Assembly: GCF_014649375.1 (NCBI RefSeq)
Contig: NZ_BMSX01000002.1
Span: 504,619-568,618, forward strand
Source: Streptomyces aurantiogriseus
GTDB lineage: Bacteria > Actinomycetota > Actinomycetes > Streptomycetales > Streptomycetaceae
Reading direction: 5' to 3'
DNA length: 64,000 bases
Positions 32,673 through 41,388 of the stretch are shown here, piece by piece; the first letter of the stretch is position 1, and each line of letters opens with the position of its first letter. A program made the translations under genes and the position numbers. The notes beneath the pieces are model-generated. The model had not been told where the DNA came from. It saw only the letters and a program-made list of their open reading frames with translations, and ran no database searches.

Positions 32673-33830
32673 ATGACAACGGCAGGCACGGTTGCCACGG
32701 CGGGGCACGGCCCGCTCGCCGGTGTGCGCGTCGTCGAACTCGCCGGCATCGGGCCCGGCCCCTTCGCCGCCATGCTCCTCGCCGACCTCGGCGCCGACGT
32801 CGTCCGCGTGGACCGCCCCGGCGGCTCCTCCCTCGCCATCGCCCCGGACCACGACGTCACCAACCGCAACAAGCGCTCGGTGATCGTCGACCTCAAGTCA
32901 CCGGACGGCCCCGCGCGCGTGCTCGACCTCGTCGCCCGCGCCGACGTGCTGATCGAGGGCTACCGCCCCGGCGTCGCCGAGCGCCTCGGCGTCGGCCCCG
33001 AGGCCTGCCACGCCCGCAACCCCCGTCTGGTCTACGGCCGGATGACCGGCTGGGGCCAGGACGGCCCGCTCGCCCACCGCGCCGGCCACGACGTCGCCTA
33101 CATCGCCCTCACCGGCACCCTCGGCATGATCGGCGCCCCCGGCACGCCCCCGTCCGTCCCCGCCAACCTCCTCGGCGACTACGCGGGCGGTTCCCTCTAC
33201 CTCGTCGTCGGCGTCCTCGCCGCCCTCCACCACGCGCGGGTGACGGGCACCGGCCAGGTCGTCGACGCCGCCATCGTCGACGGCGCCGCCCACCTCTCCG
33301 CGATGATCCACGGCATGCTCGCCGCCGGCGGCTGGCAGGACCGCCGCGCCGCCAACCTCCTCGACGGCGGCTGCCCGTACTACGGCACCTACGAGACCGC
33401 CGACGGGAAGTACATGGCCGTCGGCGCCCTGGAGCCGCAGTTCTACGACGCGTTCGTGCGCCTCCTCGGCATCGAGGACTTCGCCGACGCCCGCAAGGAC
33501 CCGACCCGCTGGGAAGAACTGCGCGAGGCGGTCGCCGCCCGGTTCAAGTCCCGTACCAGGGACGAGTGGACGGCCGTCTTCGAGGGATCCGACGCGTGCG
33601 TGGCGCCCGTGTTGTCGCTGCGCGAGGCCCCGCACCACCCGCACCTCGCCGCCCGCGGCACCTTCACCGACCACGGCGGCATCACCCAGCCCGCCCCCGC
33701 CCCCCGCTTCTCCGCGACCCCCACCACCGTCCGCAGCGGTCCCGCGCGACCCGGCGCCGGCACGGCGGACGTCGCGCGCGACTGGGACATACCCCGGCTC
33801 GCGACAGACCTCCCGCACCAGGGCGACTGA
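32673..33830 (+). CDS. CaiB/BaiF-family CoA-transferase (or acyl-CoA racemase)
   Basis: The 385-residue protein is a class III CoA-transferase: [33 protein letters not shown] at the start, with the conserved Asp in DYAGGSLY and the [14 protein letters not shown] segment. The closest types are alpha-methylacyl-CoA racemases and carnitine CoA-transferases. It is the first gene of an operon with thiolase and FadB-like genes (33 and 41 bases apart), so it probably activates or epimerises a branched acyl group for beta-oxidation. ATG 32673 with AAGGGGGC upstream is the start. Confidence 0.88.
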   Translation: MTTAGTVATAGHGPLAGVRVVELAGIGPGPFAAMLLADLGADVVRVDRPGGSSLAIAPDHDVTNRNKRSVIVDLKSPDGPARVLDLVARADVLIEGYRPGVAERLGVGPEACHARNPRLVYGRMTGWGQDGPLAHRAGHDVAYIALTGTLGMIGAPGTPPSVPANLLGDYAGGSLYLVVGVLAALHHARVTGTGQVVDAAIVDGAAHLSAMIHGMLAAGGWQDRRAANLLDGGCPYYGTYETADGKYMAVGALEPQFYDAFVRLLGIEDFADARKDPTRWEELREAVAARFKSRTRDEWTAVFEGSDACVAPVLSLREAPHHPHLAARGTFTDHGGITQPAPAPRFSATPTTVRSGPARPGAGTADVARDWDIPRLATDLPHQGD

Positions 33831-33863
33831 CCCGCTCGGCCCACCCTCCCGAAAGGCTTACCA

Positions 33864-35078
33864 GTGAGCACCGAAGCGTACGTGTACGACGCGATCCGCA
33901 CCCCGCGCGGGCGCGGCAAGGCGAACGGCGCCCTGCACGGAACCAAGCCCATCGACCTCGTCGTCGGCCTCATCCACGAACTGCGCGACCGCTTCCCGAC
34001 CCTCGACCCGGCCGCGATCGACGACATCGTCCTCGGCGTCGTCGGCCCCGTCGGCGACCAGGGCTCCGACATCGCGCGGATCGCCGCGATCGCCGCCGGA
34101 CTGCCGGACACGGTGGCGGGCGTGCAGGAGAACCGCTTCTGTGCGTCGGGCCTGGAGGCCGTCAACCTGGCCGCCATGAAGGTCCGTTCCGGCTGGGAGG
34201 ACCTCGTCCTCGCGGGCGGGGTGGAGTCGATGTCCCGGGTGCCGATGGCCTCCGACGGCGGTGCCTGGTTCAACGACCCGATGACCAACCTCGCCGTGAA
34301 CTTCGTGCCGCAGGGCATCGGCGCCGATCTCATCGCCACCATCGAGGGCTTCTCCCGGCGCGACGTCGACGAGTACGCGGCCCTGTCCCAGGAGCGGGCG
34401 GCCACGGCCTGGAAGGAGGGCCGCTTCGACCGCTCGGTCGTGCCGGTGAAGGACCGCAACGGCCTCGTCGTCCTCGACCACGACGAGCACCTGCGTCCCG
34501 GCACCACCGCCGACTCCCTCGCGAAGCTCAAGCCCTCCTTCGCCGACATCGGCGACCTGGGCGGCTTCGACGCCGTGGCGCTGCAGAAGTACCACTGGGT
34601 GGAGAAGATCGACCACGTCCACCACGCGGGCAACTCCTCCGGCATCGTCGACGGCGCCTCGCTGGTCGCGATCGGCTCCAAGGAGGTCGGGGAGCGGTAC
34701 GGGCTCACCCCGCGCGCGCGGATCGTCTCCGTCGCCGTCTCCGGCTCCGAGCCCACCATCATGCTCACCGGCCCCGCGCCCGCCACCCGCAAGGCCCTCG
34801 CCAAGGCCGGCCTGACCATCGACGACATCGACCTCGTCGAGATCAACGAAGCCTTCGCGGCGGTCGTGCTGCGCTTCGTGAAGGACATGGGCCTGTCCCT
34901 GGACAAGGTCAACGTCAACGGCGGCGCCATCGCCCTCGGCCACCCCCTCGGCGCCACCGGCGCGATGATCCTCGGCTCGCTCGTCGACGAACTGGAGCGC
35001 CAGGACAAGCGCTACGGCCTGGCCACGCTGTGCGTGGGCGGCGGCATGGGCATCGCCACGATCGTCGAACGCGTCTGA
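33864..35078 (+). CDS. Acetyl-CoA acyltransferase (thiolase), beta-oxidation
   Basis: The 404-residue thiolase shows the acyl-enzyme Cys in [14 protein letters not shown], the EINEAFAA motif, [15 protein letters not shown] (catalytic His) and the C-terminal Cys in [10 protein letters not shown]. The length and NEAFAA/GHPLG pattern fit the degradative FadA type that cleaves 3-oxoacyl-CoA to acetyl-CoA. GTG 33864 follows a GAAAGG site. It lies between CaiB and FadB-like genes and supplies the last step of each cycle. Confidence 0.93.
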   Translation: MSTEAYVYDAIRTPRGRGKANGALHGTKPIDLVVGLIHELRDRFPTLDPAAIDDIVLGVVGPVGDQGSDIARIAAIAAGLPDTVAGVQENRFCASGLEAVNLAAMKVRSGWEDLVLAGGVESMSRVPMASDGGAWFNDPMTNLAVNFVPQGIGADLIATIEGFSRRDVDEYAALSQERAATAWKEGRFDRSVVPVKDRNGLVVLDHDEHLRPGTTADSLAKLKPSFADIGDLGGFDAVALQKYHWVEKIDHVHHAGNSSGIVDGASLVAIGSKEVGERYGLTPRARIVSVAVSGSEPTIMLTGPAPATRKALAKAGLTIDDIDLVEINEAFAAVVLRFVKDMGLSLDKVNVNGGAIALGHPLGATGAMILGSLVDELERQDKRYGLATLCVGGGMGIATIVERV

Positions 35079-35119
35079 ACACCCCGGCGGAACCAAGAGA
35101 CTTCAACGGAGACCCTGTC

Positions 35120-37294
35120 ATGACACAGAGCACCACCATCCGCTGGGAACAGGACCGCACCGGCCTCGTCACCCTCGTCCTCGACGACCCCGACCAGTCC
35201 GCGAACACCATGAACCAGGCGTTCCGCGAGTCGCTCGCGGTGATCACCGACCGCCTGGAGGCCGAGAAGGACACCATCCGCGGCGTCATCATCACCTCCG
35301 CCAAGAAGACCTTCTTCGCCGGCGGCGACCTGCGCGACCTGATCCGCGTCACGCCCGAGACCGCCCAGGAGCTGTTCGAGGGCGGGCTGGAGATCAAGGG
35401 CAACCTCCGCCGCATCGAGACCCTCGGCAAGCCGGTCGTCGCCGCGATCAACGGCGCGGCCCTGGGCGGCGGGTACGAACTCGCCCTCGCCTGCCACCAC
35501 CGGATCGCCCTCGACGCCCCCGGCTCGAAGATCGGCTGCCCCGAGGTCACCCTCGGCCTGCTCCCCGGAGGCGGCGGCGTCGTCCGCACCGTACGCCTGC
35601 TGGGCATCGCCGACGCACTGCTGAAGGTCCTGCTGCAGGGCACCCAGTACAGTCCGCGGCGCGCCCTGGACAACGGCCTGATCCACGAGGTCGCCGCCAC
35701 CCCCGAGGAACTCCTCGACAGGGCCCGCGCCTTCATCGACGCCCACCCCGAGTCGCAGCAGCCCTGGGACCGGCCCGGCTACCGCATCCCCGGCGGCACA
35801 CCCGCCAACCCCAAGTTCGCGGCGAACCTGCCCGCCTTCCCCGCCACCCTGCGCAAGCAGACCCACGGCGCCCCCTACCCGGCACCGCGCGCCATTCTCG
35901 CCGCGGCCGTCGAGGGCGCCCAGGTCGACTTCGAGACGGCACAGGTCATCGAGGCCCGCTACTTCGTGGAGCTGGCGGCCGGCCAGACCTCGAAGAACAT
36001 GATCCAGGCCTTCTTCTTCGACCTCCAGGCCGTCAACTCCGGCGCGAACCGCCCCCAGGGCATCGAGCCCCGCCAGGTCCGCAAGGTCGCCGTCCTCGGC
36101 GCCGGGATGATGGGCGCCGGTATCGCCTACTCGTGCGCCCGCGCGGGCATCGACGTCGTCCTCAAGGACGTCTCCCTGGAAGCCGCTGTCAAGGGCAGGG
36201 GCTACTCCGAGAAGCTGTGCGCCAAGGCCGTCTCCCGGGGCCGTACGAGCCAGGAGAAGGCGGACGCGCTGCTCGCCCGGATCACAGCCACCGCGGACCC
36301 GCAGGACCTGGCAGGCTGCGACGCCGTCATCGAGGCCGTGTTCGAGGACACCTCCCTCAAGCACAAGGTCTTCCAGGAGATCCAGCACATCGTCGCGCCG
36401 GACGCCCTGCTGTGCTCGAACACCTCCACCCTGCCCATCACCGTCCTCGCCGAAGGCGTGGAGCGGCAGGCCGACTTCATCGGGCTGCACTTCTTCTCGC
36501 CCGTCGACAAGATGCCGCTCGTCGAGATCATCAAGGGCGAGCGCACCGGCGACGAGGCGCTCGCGCGCGCCTTCGACCTGGTCCGGCAGATCAAGAAGAC
36601 GCCGATCGTCGTCAACGACTCGCGCGGCTTCTTCACCTCCCGGGTGATCGGCCACTTCATCAACGAGGGCGTCGCCATGGTCGGCGAGGGCATCGAGCCC
36701 GCGTCCGTCGAGCAGGCGGCGGCCCAGGCGGGCTACCCGGCCAAGGTCCTCTCCCTGATGGACGAGCTGACGCTCACCCTCCCGCGCAAGATCCGGGGCG
36801 AGTCGAAGCGGGCCGTCGAGGAGGCGGGCGGCACCTGGCCCGGACACCCCGCCGAAGCCGTCATCGACCGCATGGTCGACGAGTTCGGCCGCACCGGCCG
36901 CAGCGGTGGCGCCGGCTTCTACGACTACGCCGACGGCAAGCGGACGGGCCTGTGGCCGGGCCTGCGCGAGCACTTCACGCGCGCGGGCGCCGAGATCCCC
37001 TTCGAGGACATGCAGGAACGCATGCTCTTCTCGGAGGCCCTCGACACCGTCAAGCTCCTCGAAGAGGGCGTGCTGACCTCCGTCGCCGACGCCAACATCG
37101 GCTCCCTCTTCGGCATCGGCTTCCCCGGCTGGACCGGCGGCGTGCTGCAGTACATCAACGGGTATGAGGGTGGCCTGCCCGGATTCGTGGCACGCGCGCG
37201 TGAACTCGCCGAGCGCTACGGCGACCGCTTCACCCCGCCGGCGCTGCTGGTGGAGAAGGCGGAGAAGGGGGAGACCTTCACGGACGGGCGCTGA
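35120..37294 (+). CDS. Multifunctional enoyl-CoA hydratase / 3-hydroxyacyl-CoA dehydrogenase (FadB/FadJ type)
   Basis: The 724-residue fusion has an N-terminal crotonase domain (FFAGGDLRDL, GAALGGGYELALACHHRI and PEVTLGLLPGGGG, residues about 65-155). An NAD-binding 3-hydroxyacyl-CoA dehydrogenase domain (VAVLGAGMMGAGIAYSCARAG, about 317) is followed by a C-terminal dehydrogenase domain. It carries out hydration and dehydrogenation in beta-oxidation and should channel product to the thiolase encoded 41 bases upstream. ATG 35120 follows ACGGAGA. A very strong terminator follows. Confidence 0.94.
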   Translation: MTQSTTIRWEQDRTGLVTLVLDDPDQSANTMNQAFRESLAVITDRLEAEKDTIRGVIITSAKKTFFAGGDLRDLIRVTPETAQELFEGGLEIKGNLRRIETLGKPVVAAINGAALGGGYELALACHHRIALDAPGSKIGCPEVTLGLLPGGGGVVRTVRLLGIADALLKVLLQGTQYSPRRALDNGLIHEVAATPEELLDRARAFIDAHPESQQPWDRPGYRIPGGTPANPKFAANLPAFPATLRKQTHGAPYPAPRAILAAAVEGAQVDFETAQVIEARYFVELAAGQTSKNMIQAFFFDLQAVNSGANRPQGIEPRQVRKVAVLGAGMMGAGIAYSCARAGIDVVLKDVSLEAAVKGRGYSEKLCAKAVSRGRTSQEKADALLARITATADPQDLAGCDAVIEAVFEDTSLKHKVFQEIQHIVAPDALLCSNTSTLPITVLAEGVERQADFIGLHFFSPVDKMPLVEIIKGERTGDEALARAFDLVRQIKKTPIVVNDSRGFFTSRVIGHFINEGVAMVGEGIEPASVEQAAAQAGYPAKVLSLMDELTLTLPRKIRGESKRAVEEAGGTWPGHPAEAVIDRMVDEFGRTGRSGGAGFYDYADGKRTGLWPGLREHFTRAGAEIPFEDMQERMLFSEALDTVKLLEEGVLTSVADANIGSLFGIGFPGWTGGVLQYINGYEGGLPGFVARARELAERYGDRFTPPALLVEKAEKGETFTDGR

Positions 37295-37309
37295 CGTTCC
37301 CACAGGGCA

Positions 37310-37356
37310 CCGCCCGCGACGCCGCCCTCGCCGAGACAGGGCGGCGTCGCGGGCGG
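37310..37356. terminator. Strong bidirectional hairpin terminator
   Basis: A perfect 19-bp stem (37310-37328 with 37338-37356) and 9-base loop separate the convergent FadB-like and MerR genes. It ends both transcripts. Confidence 0.9.
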
Positions 37357-37376
37357 CGGTGTGGCGGGCGAGTCCC

Positions 37377-38126
37377 TCAGCCGGACCCGCCCGCCTCCGC
37401 CTCCGACTCCGTCAGCCACTGCCGCAGCTCCTCCCGCAGCGACCGCTGGAAGGTCGTCAGCAGGGCCTGCACCACCAGCGGATGCATGTGCGCGGTCAGC
37501 GACTTCACGTCCTGCGTGTCACGCTCCGCGACCGCCTCCCGCAGCAGCCGCGACAGCTCGTGCGCCGCCGCGCGCGAGTGCTCGATCAGCGTGGTGCGCG
37601 CCGCCAGGATCACCTCCTGCGACAGCGGTACGTCGAGCAGCCGGACCCCGAGCGGCAGCAGACCGCAGTCGACGCGGTAGGAGCCGCCCCCGGCGCCCTC
37701 GGCGCCCGGCACGTCCTGCGGGCCCTCGACGACGTTCATCGCCGCCAGCCGTGCCACGTCCTCCTCGCTCAGTGCCCGCCCCGCCCGCCGCTGCAGCTCC
37801 TCCCGGGTCACCGTCTCCACGGCGTCCGGCGCCCAGGAGGCCACCACCGCGCGGTGGACGGCGAGGTCGTGCGCGTCGAGACCGGGCGGCAGCCGGTCCA
37901 GATAGCGCTCGATCGCGGCCAGCGTCATCCCCTGCTGCTGCAGCTCCTCGATCAGCGCGAGGCGCGCGAGGTGTTCCGGACCGTAGCGCCCCACCCGGCG
38001 CGGACCGATGACCGGAGGGGGCAGCAGTCCCCTGGTGCTGTAGAAGCGCACCGTCCGCACCGTGACACCGGCCCGGGCGGCCAGTTCGTCGACCGTGAGG
38101 GCCGGCTCCTCGGTCTCGATCGTCAT
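37377..38126 (-). CDS. MerR-family transcriptional regulator
   Basis: The 249-residue protein has a MerR winged helix at its N-terminus (TVDELAARAGVTVRTVRFYSTRGLLPPPV, residues about 11-40) and HLARLALIEELQQQGMTLAAIERYL. A long helical C-terminal half of unknown ligand specificity lacks metal-type Cys clusters. ATG 38126 has no ribosome site but lies at the expected transcription start, so the mRNA is probably leaderless. Facing the beta-oxidation operon, and with related palindromes at both promoters, it is a good candidate regulator of fatty-acid use and of itself. Confidence 0.9.
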   Translation of the reverse strand: MTIETEEPALTVDELAARAGVTVRTVRFYSTRGLLPPPVIGPRRVGRYGPEHLARLALIEELQQQGMTLAAIERYLDRLPPGLDAHDLAVHRAVVASWAPDAVETVTREELQRRAGRALSEEDVARLAAMNVVEGPQDVPGAEGAGGGSYRVDCGLLPLGVRLLDVPLSQEVILAARTTLIEHSRAAAHELSRLLREAVAERDTQDVKSLTAHMHPLVVQALLTTFQRSLREELRQWLTESEAEAGGSG

Positions 38127-38133
38127 ACGCAGC

Positions 38134-38163
38134 AGTATCGCTGTCACACCAGTGCTGTGTAAC
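38134..38163 (-). promoter_or_regulatory. MerR gene promoter with embedded palindrome
   Basis: On the minus strand TTACAC (38162-38157) and GATACT (38139-38134) are 17 bases apart, and the start falls on the ATG at 38126. A palindrome GTTACAC-N7-GTGTGAC (38163-38143) overlaps the -35 and fills most of the spacer, the classical MerR position. Leaderless translation and autoregulation are inferred. Confidence 0.6.
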
Positions 38164-38344
38164 CCGTGGGGCCGCGGTGAGGGCCCTGTGAGAAGTAACG
38201 CTCTGTGACATGAGCCACCGCATGCTCGCGGGCCCTCTGGGAAGCTGCCTCCTCGGTCTGTGCCCCTACCCGGGAGCCGCGGGCCGTGACCGTACGGACA
38301 CCCGAGCGCACCACGCCCGGGCGCACCAGAGAGTGGAACCACCC

Positions 38345-39811
38345 GTGAGCAAGGACACCGTGCACACGGCCGAGGTCGCCGCCCACCCCCAGGCGACCGC
38401 GATGCCCGCCGACGCGGGCGACGCCGGCTACAGCAAGGACCTCAAGCACCGCCACGTCAACATGATCGCCATCGGCGGCGCGATCGGCACCGGCCTGTTC
38501 CTGGGCGCCGGAGGACGCCTCCACAACGCGGGCCCGGCGCTCGCCCTCGCCTACCTCGTCTGCGGCGTCTTCGCCTTCTTCGTCGTGCGGGCCCTCGGCG
38601 AGCTGGTCCTGTACCGCCCCTCCTCCGGCTCCTTCGTCTCGTACGCGCGCGAGTTCCTCGGCGAGAAGGGCGCCTACGTCGCCGGCTGGATGTACTTCCT
38701 GAACTGGTCGACCACCGGCATCGCCGACATCACCGCCATCGCGCTGTACACGCACTACTGGAGCATGTTCACGAGCATCCCCCAGTGGGTGCTGGCGCTC
38801 ATCGCCCTCGCGGTGGTCCTGGCCGTGAACCTGATCTCGGTGAAGATCTTCGGCGAGATGGAGTTCTGGTTCGCGATCGTCAAGGTCGCCACCCTCGTCG
38901 CCTTCATGTGCGTCGGCATCTTCCTGCTCGCCACCCGGCACGAGGTCGGCGGCCGGACACCCGGTCTGAGCGTGATCACGGACAACGGCGGTGTCCTCCC
39001 GCACGGCCTGATGCCCGTGGTCCTCGTCATGCAGGGCGTGATCTTCGCGTACGCCGCCCTGGAGCTGGTCGGCGTCGCCGCGGGCGAGACCGCCGAGCCG
39101 GAGAAGGTCGTCCCGCGCGCGGTGAACTCGATCATGTGGCGCGTCGGTCTCTTCTACGTCGGCTCGGTCGTCCTCCTCGCCCTGCTGCTGCCCGGCTCGG
39201 TCTACTCGGCCGACGAGAGCCCCTTCGTCACCGTCCTGTCGAAGATCGGCGTCTCCGGCGCCGGCGACGTGATGAACCTCGTCGTCCTCACCGCCGCCAT
39301 GTCGTCCCTGAACTCCGGCCTGTACTCCACCGGCCGCATCCTGCGCTCCATGGCCATGGCGGGCTCGGCCCCGAGGTTCACCGCCCGTATGAACCGCAGC
39401 CAGGTCCCCTACGGCGGCATCCTCCTCACCTGCGCGGTCTGCGTCCTCGGCGTCGGCCTGAACTTCCTGATGCCGGACCAGGCCTTCGAGATCGTGCTGA
39501 ACGTCGCCTCCCTCGGCATCATCAGCACCTGGGTGATCATCATGGTCTGCCACCTGGTCTTCGTACGCCGCGCCAGGGCGGGCCTGCTCGCCCGTCCCTC
39601 CTTCCGCCTCCCCGGCAGCCCGGTCACGGAGATCGTCACGATCGCCTTCCTGCTCGCCGTCCTCGGCCTGATGTGGAACGACCCCGAAGTCGGCCGCAAG
39701 ACCCTCCTCCTCGTCCCCGTCGTCGCGGCCGCCCTGGTCGCCGGCTGGTTCGCGATCCGCCGCCGGGTGGCCGAGGCGGCGGAGCAGGAGCTCGCCGATC
39801 TCACGAAGTAG
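38345..39811 (+). CDS. APC-family amino-acid permease (L-asparagine/GABA permease type)
   Basis: The 488-residue protein has 12 predicted membrane helices. The amino-acid-transporter signature is HVNMIAIGGAIGTGLFLGAGGRLHNAGP at the first helix, with GELVLYRPSSGSFVSYAREFLG following. The pattern fits the AnsP/GabP/Lys-specific group that uses proton symport. GTG 38345 is followed by a polar N-terminus ending in YSKDLKHRH. The upstream frame is not used. It is monocistronic and not linked to the facing MerR gene except by shared upstream DNA. Confidence 0.9.
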   Translation: MSKDTVHTAEVAAHPQATAMPADAGDAGYSKDLKHRHVNMIAIGGAIGTGLFLGAGGRLHNAGPALALAYLVCGVFAFFVVRALGELVLYRPSSGSFVSYAREFLGEKGAYVAGWMYFLNWSTTGIADITAIALYTHYWSMFTSIPQWVLALIALAVVLAVNLISVKIFGEMEFWFAIVKVATLVAFMCVGIFLLATRHEVGGRTPGLSVITDNGGVLPHGLMPVVLVMQGVIFAYAALELVGVAAGETAEPEKVVPRAVNSIMWRVGLFYVGSVVLLALLLPGSVYSADESPFVTVLSKIGVSGAGDVMNLVVLTAAMSSLNSGLYSTGRILRSMAMAGSAPRFTARMNRSQVPYGGILLTCAVCVLGVGLNFLMPDQAFEIVLNVASLGIISTWVIIMVCHLVFVRRARAGLLARPSFRLPGSPVTEIVTIAFLLAVLGLMWNDPEVGRKTLLLVPVVAAALVAGWFAIRRRVAEAAEQELADLTK

Positions 39812-39824
39812 CAGGTCAGGGCGA

Positions 39825-39847
39825 TTGTCAGTGGCATCGCCTACGGT
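39825..39847 (+). promoter_or_regulatory. RecA-NDp/PafBC-type promoter of the macrodomain gene
   Basis: TTGTCAGTGG (39825-39834), a 7-base spacer and TACGGT (39842-39847) match the LexA-independent damage promoter. The start falls at the ATG 39854, so the mRNA is probably leaderless. The S. coelicolor homologue is reported to respond to DNA damage. Confidence 0.8.
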
Positions 39848-39853
39848 GGCGTC

Positions 39854-40333
39854 ATGTCGGAGATCACATATGTCCGGGGTGACGCCACCGTGCCGTCGGT
39901 CAAGGGCGTCAAGGTGATCGCCCATGTCTGCAACGACATCGGGGGATGGGGGAAGGGCTTCGTCCTGGCCATATCGCGCCGCTGGCCGGAGCCGGAGGCC
40001 GCCTTTCGGGCCTGGCACCGGCAGCGCGCCGCCAACGACTTCGGGCTGGGCGCGGTCCAGTGCGTCCAGGTCGAGCCGTACGTGTGGGTCGCCAACATGG
40101 TCGGCCAGCGCGGCATCCGAACGGGCAGCAAGGGCGTCCCGGTGCGCTACGAGGCGATCGACACGGCCCTGGGACGCCTCGCCGACAAGGCCGCCGAGCT
40201 CGACGCCTCCGTCCACATGCCCCGCATAGGCTGCGGCCTGGCCGGCGGCAAGTGGTCCCGGATCGAGCCGATGATCACCGAGCGGCTGGTGAGGCGCGGC
40301 ATCGCCGTCACGGTGTACGACCACGGCGACTGA
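39854..40333 (+). CDS. Macrodomain ADP-ribosyl hydrolase-like protein (SCO6735 type)
   Basis: The 159-residue protein is a single macrodomain: ITYVRGDATVPS, VIAHVCNDIGGWGKGFVLAIS (ADP-ribose loop) and the MPRIGCGLAGGKWSRIEPMI phosphate loop. It resembles S. coelicolor SCO6735, described as a de-ADP-ribosylating enzyme whose loss raises antibiotic production. It probably removes ADP-ribose from proteins. ATG 39854 directly follows a damage-type promoter and would be leaderless. It stands alone. Confidence 0.92.
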   Translation: MSEITYVRGDATVPSVKGVKVIAHVCNDIGGWGKGFVLAISRRWPEPEAAFRAWHRQRAANDFGLGAVQCVQVEPYVWVANMVGQRGIRTGSKGVPVRYEAIDTALGRLADKAAELDASVHMPRIGCGLAGGKWSRIEPMITERLVRRGIAVTVYDHGD

Positions 40334-40391
40334 CGCACCCCACCAGGACCGGTGACCGGGGACCGACGACCGGGAACGGCAGCCGCACCGG

Positions 40392-41279
40392 TCACCCTCG
40401 TGTCACGAACGCCCGCAGGAGGCATTCCGTGAGGCGTGCCGCGATGCCCCCGTCCGGATCCAGACGGGGGTTGAAGATCGTGACGTCGAGGCCGACGGCC
40501 CCTGGACCGGACAGTGCCGTCCGCAGGACGGTCTCCAGTTCCTCCCAGCTCAGCCCACCGGGCAGGCGGTAGTCCACCGCGGGCATCACCGCGTCGTCGA
40601 GCACGTCGGCGTCGAGGTGGACCCAGTACCGCGCGCCACCGCCGTCGCCGGTGAGGAGGCCGACCGCGCGGCCCGCCGCCTCCGCCGCGCCCAGGGCACG
40701 CACCGCTTCCAGGTCCATCGCGTGCAGACCGGCCGGCAGGGGCTGCATCCCGGCCGCCGTGGACTCCTCCGTGTCCCGGAAGCCGAAGGCGACGACGTCC
40801 TCGTCCCGCACCAGCGGGCCACGCCCCTCCAGATCGGCCAGGACGCCGGGGCCCCGGCCGGTGGCCAGGGCGAGCTCCATGGAGGCCGCCTCACCGGCCG
40901 GTTCCGCCGACGGCTGGTAGAAGTCGGTGTGGCCGTCGAGGAAGAGCAGTCCGTGGCGTCCGCGGCGGCGCAGGGCGAGCAGATTGCCGAGGAGGATGCT
41001 GCAGTCGCCGCCCAGGACCACCGGAAACCGGCCACGGTCGAGGACACCACCCACCGCGTCGGCCAGGGCGAGCGCGTATGCCGCGATCCCGCCCGGGTTG
41101 CGGACCCCGGTCTCCCGGTCCCGCTCCGGGCCGTACACGGGCGGCTCCACCCGGCCCGCCCGCTCCGCCCCGAGACCCCCGGCCAGACCGGCGCCGAGCA
41201 GCGCCGACGGCAGCTCCTCGACACCGGTCGGCCGCAGTCCCAGTACGGACGGAGCCTCGATGATCGCCACGTCCCGCAC
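40392..41279 (-). CDS. Arginase/ureohydrolase-family protein
   Basis: The 295-residue protein has the ureohydrolase metal motifs in a divergent form: VVLGGDCSILLGN, LFLDGHTDFYQP and VHLDADVLDDAVMP. GGDCS replaces the GGDHS of agmatinases, as in some arginases. It should hydrolyse a guanidino compound to urea, with manganese. GTG 41279 follows GAAGGAG; the open frame upstream is a repeat. No ornithine or urea genes are adjacent. Substrate uncertain. Confidence 0.85.
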   Translation of the reverse strand: MRDVAIIEAPSVLGLRPTGVEELPSALLGAGLAGGLGAERAGRVEPPVYGPERDRETGVRNPGGIAAYALALADAVGGVLDRGRFPVVLGGDCSILLGNLLALRRRGRHGLLFLDGHTDFYQPSAEPAGEAASMELALATGRGPGVLADLEGRGPLVRDEDVVAFGFRDTEESTAAGMQPLPAGLHAMDLEAVRALGAAEAAGRAVGLLTGDGGGARYWVHLDADVLDDAVMPAVDYRLPGGLSWEELETVLRTALSGPGAVGLDVTIFNPRLDPDGGIAARLTECLLRAFVTRG

Positions 41280-41282
41280 GTC

Positions 41283-41336
41283 CGGCTCCTTCGTCCGGCC
41301 CGGCTCCTTCGTCCGGCCCGGCTGCGCCGGCCGGCC
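41283..41336. repeat. 18-bp tandem repeat upstream of arginase-like gene
   Basis: CGGCTCCTTCGTCCGGCC is present exactly twice (41283-41300, 41301-41318) and a degenerate third copy follows. On the minus strand each copy contains GAAGGAG, and the one nearest the GTG at 41279 serves as the ribosome site. Confidence 0.85.
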
Positions 41337-41388
41337 CACGCAACCGGCGCATGAGCCCACCGTAGGCCGCCGGTCCGAACGCGGCGCG

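Noticed and set aside
38210..38344. Upstream extension of the amino-acid permease
   Set aside because: The extension is unlike permease N-termini; the GTG at 38345 precedes the conserved polar lead.
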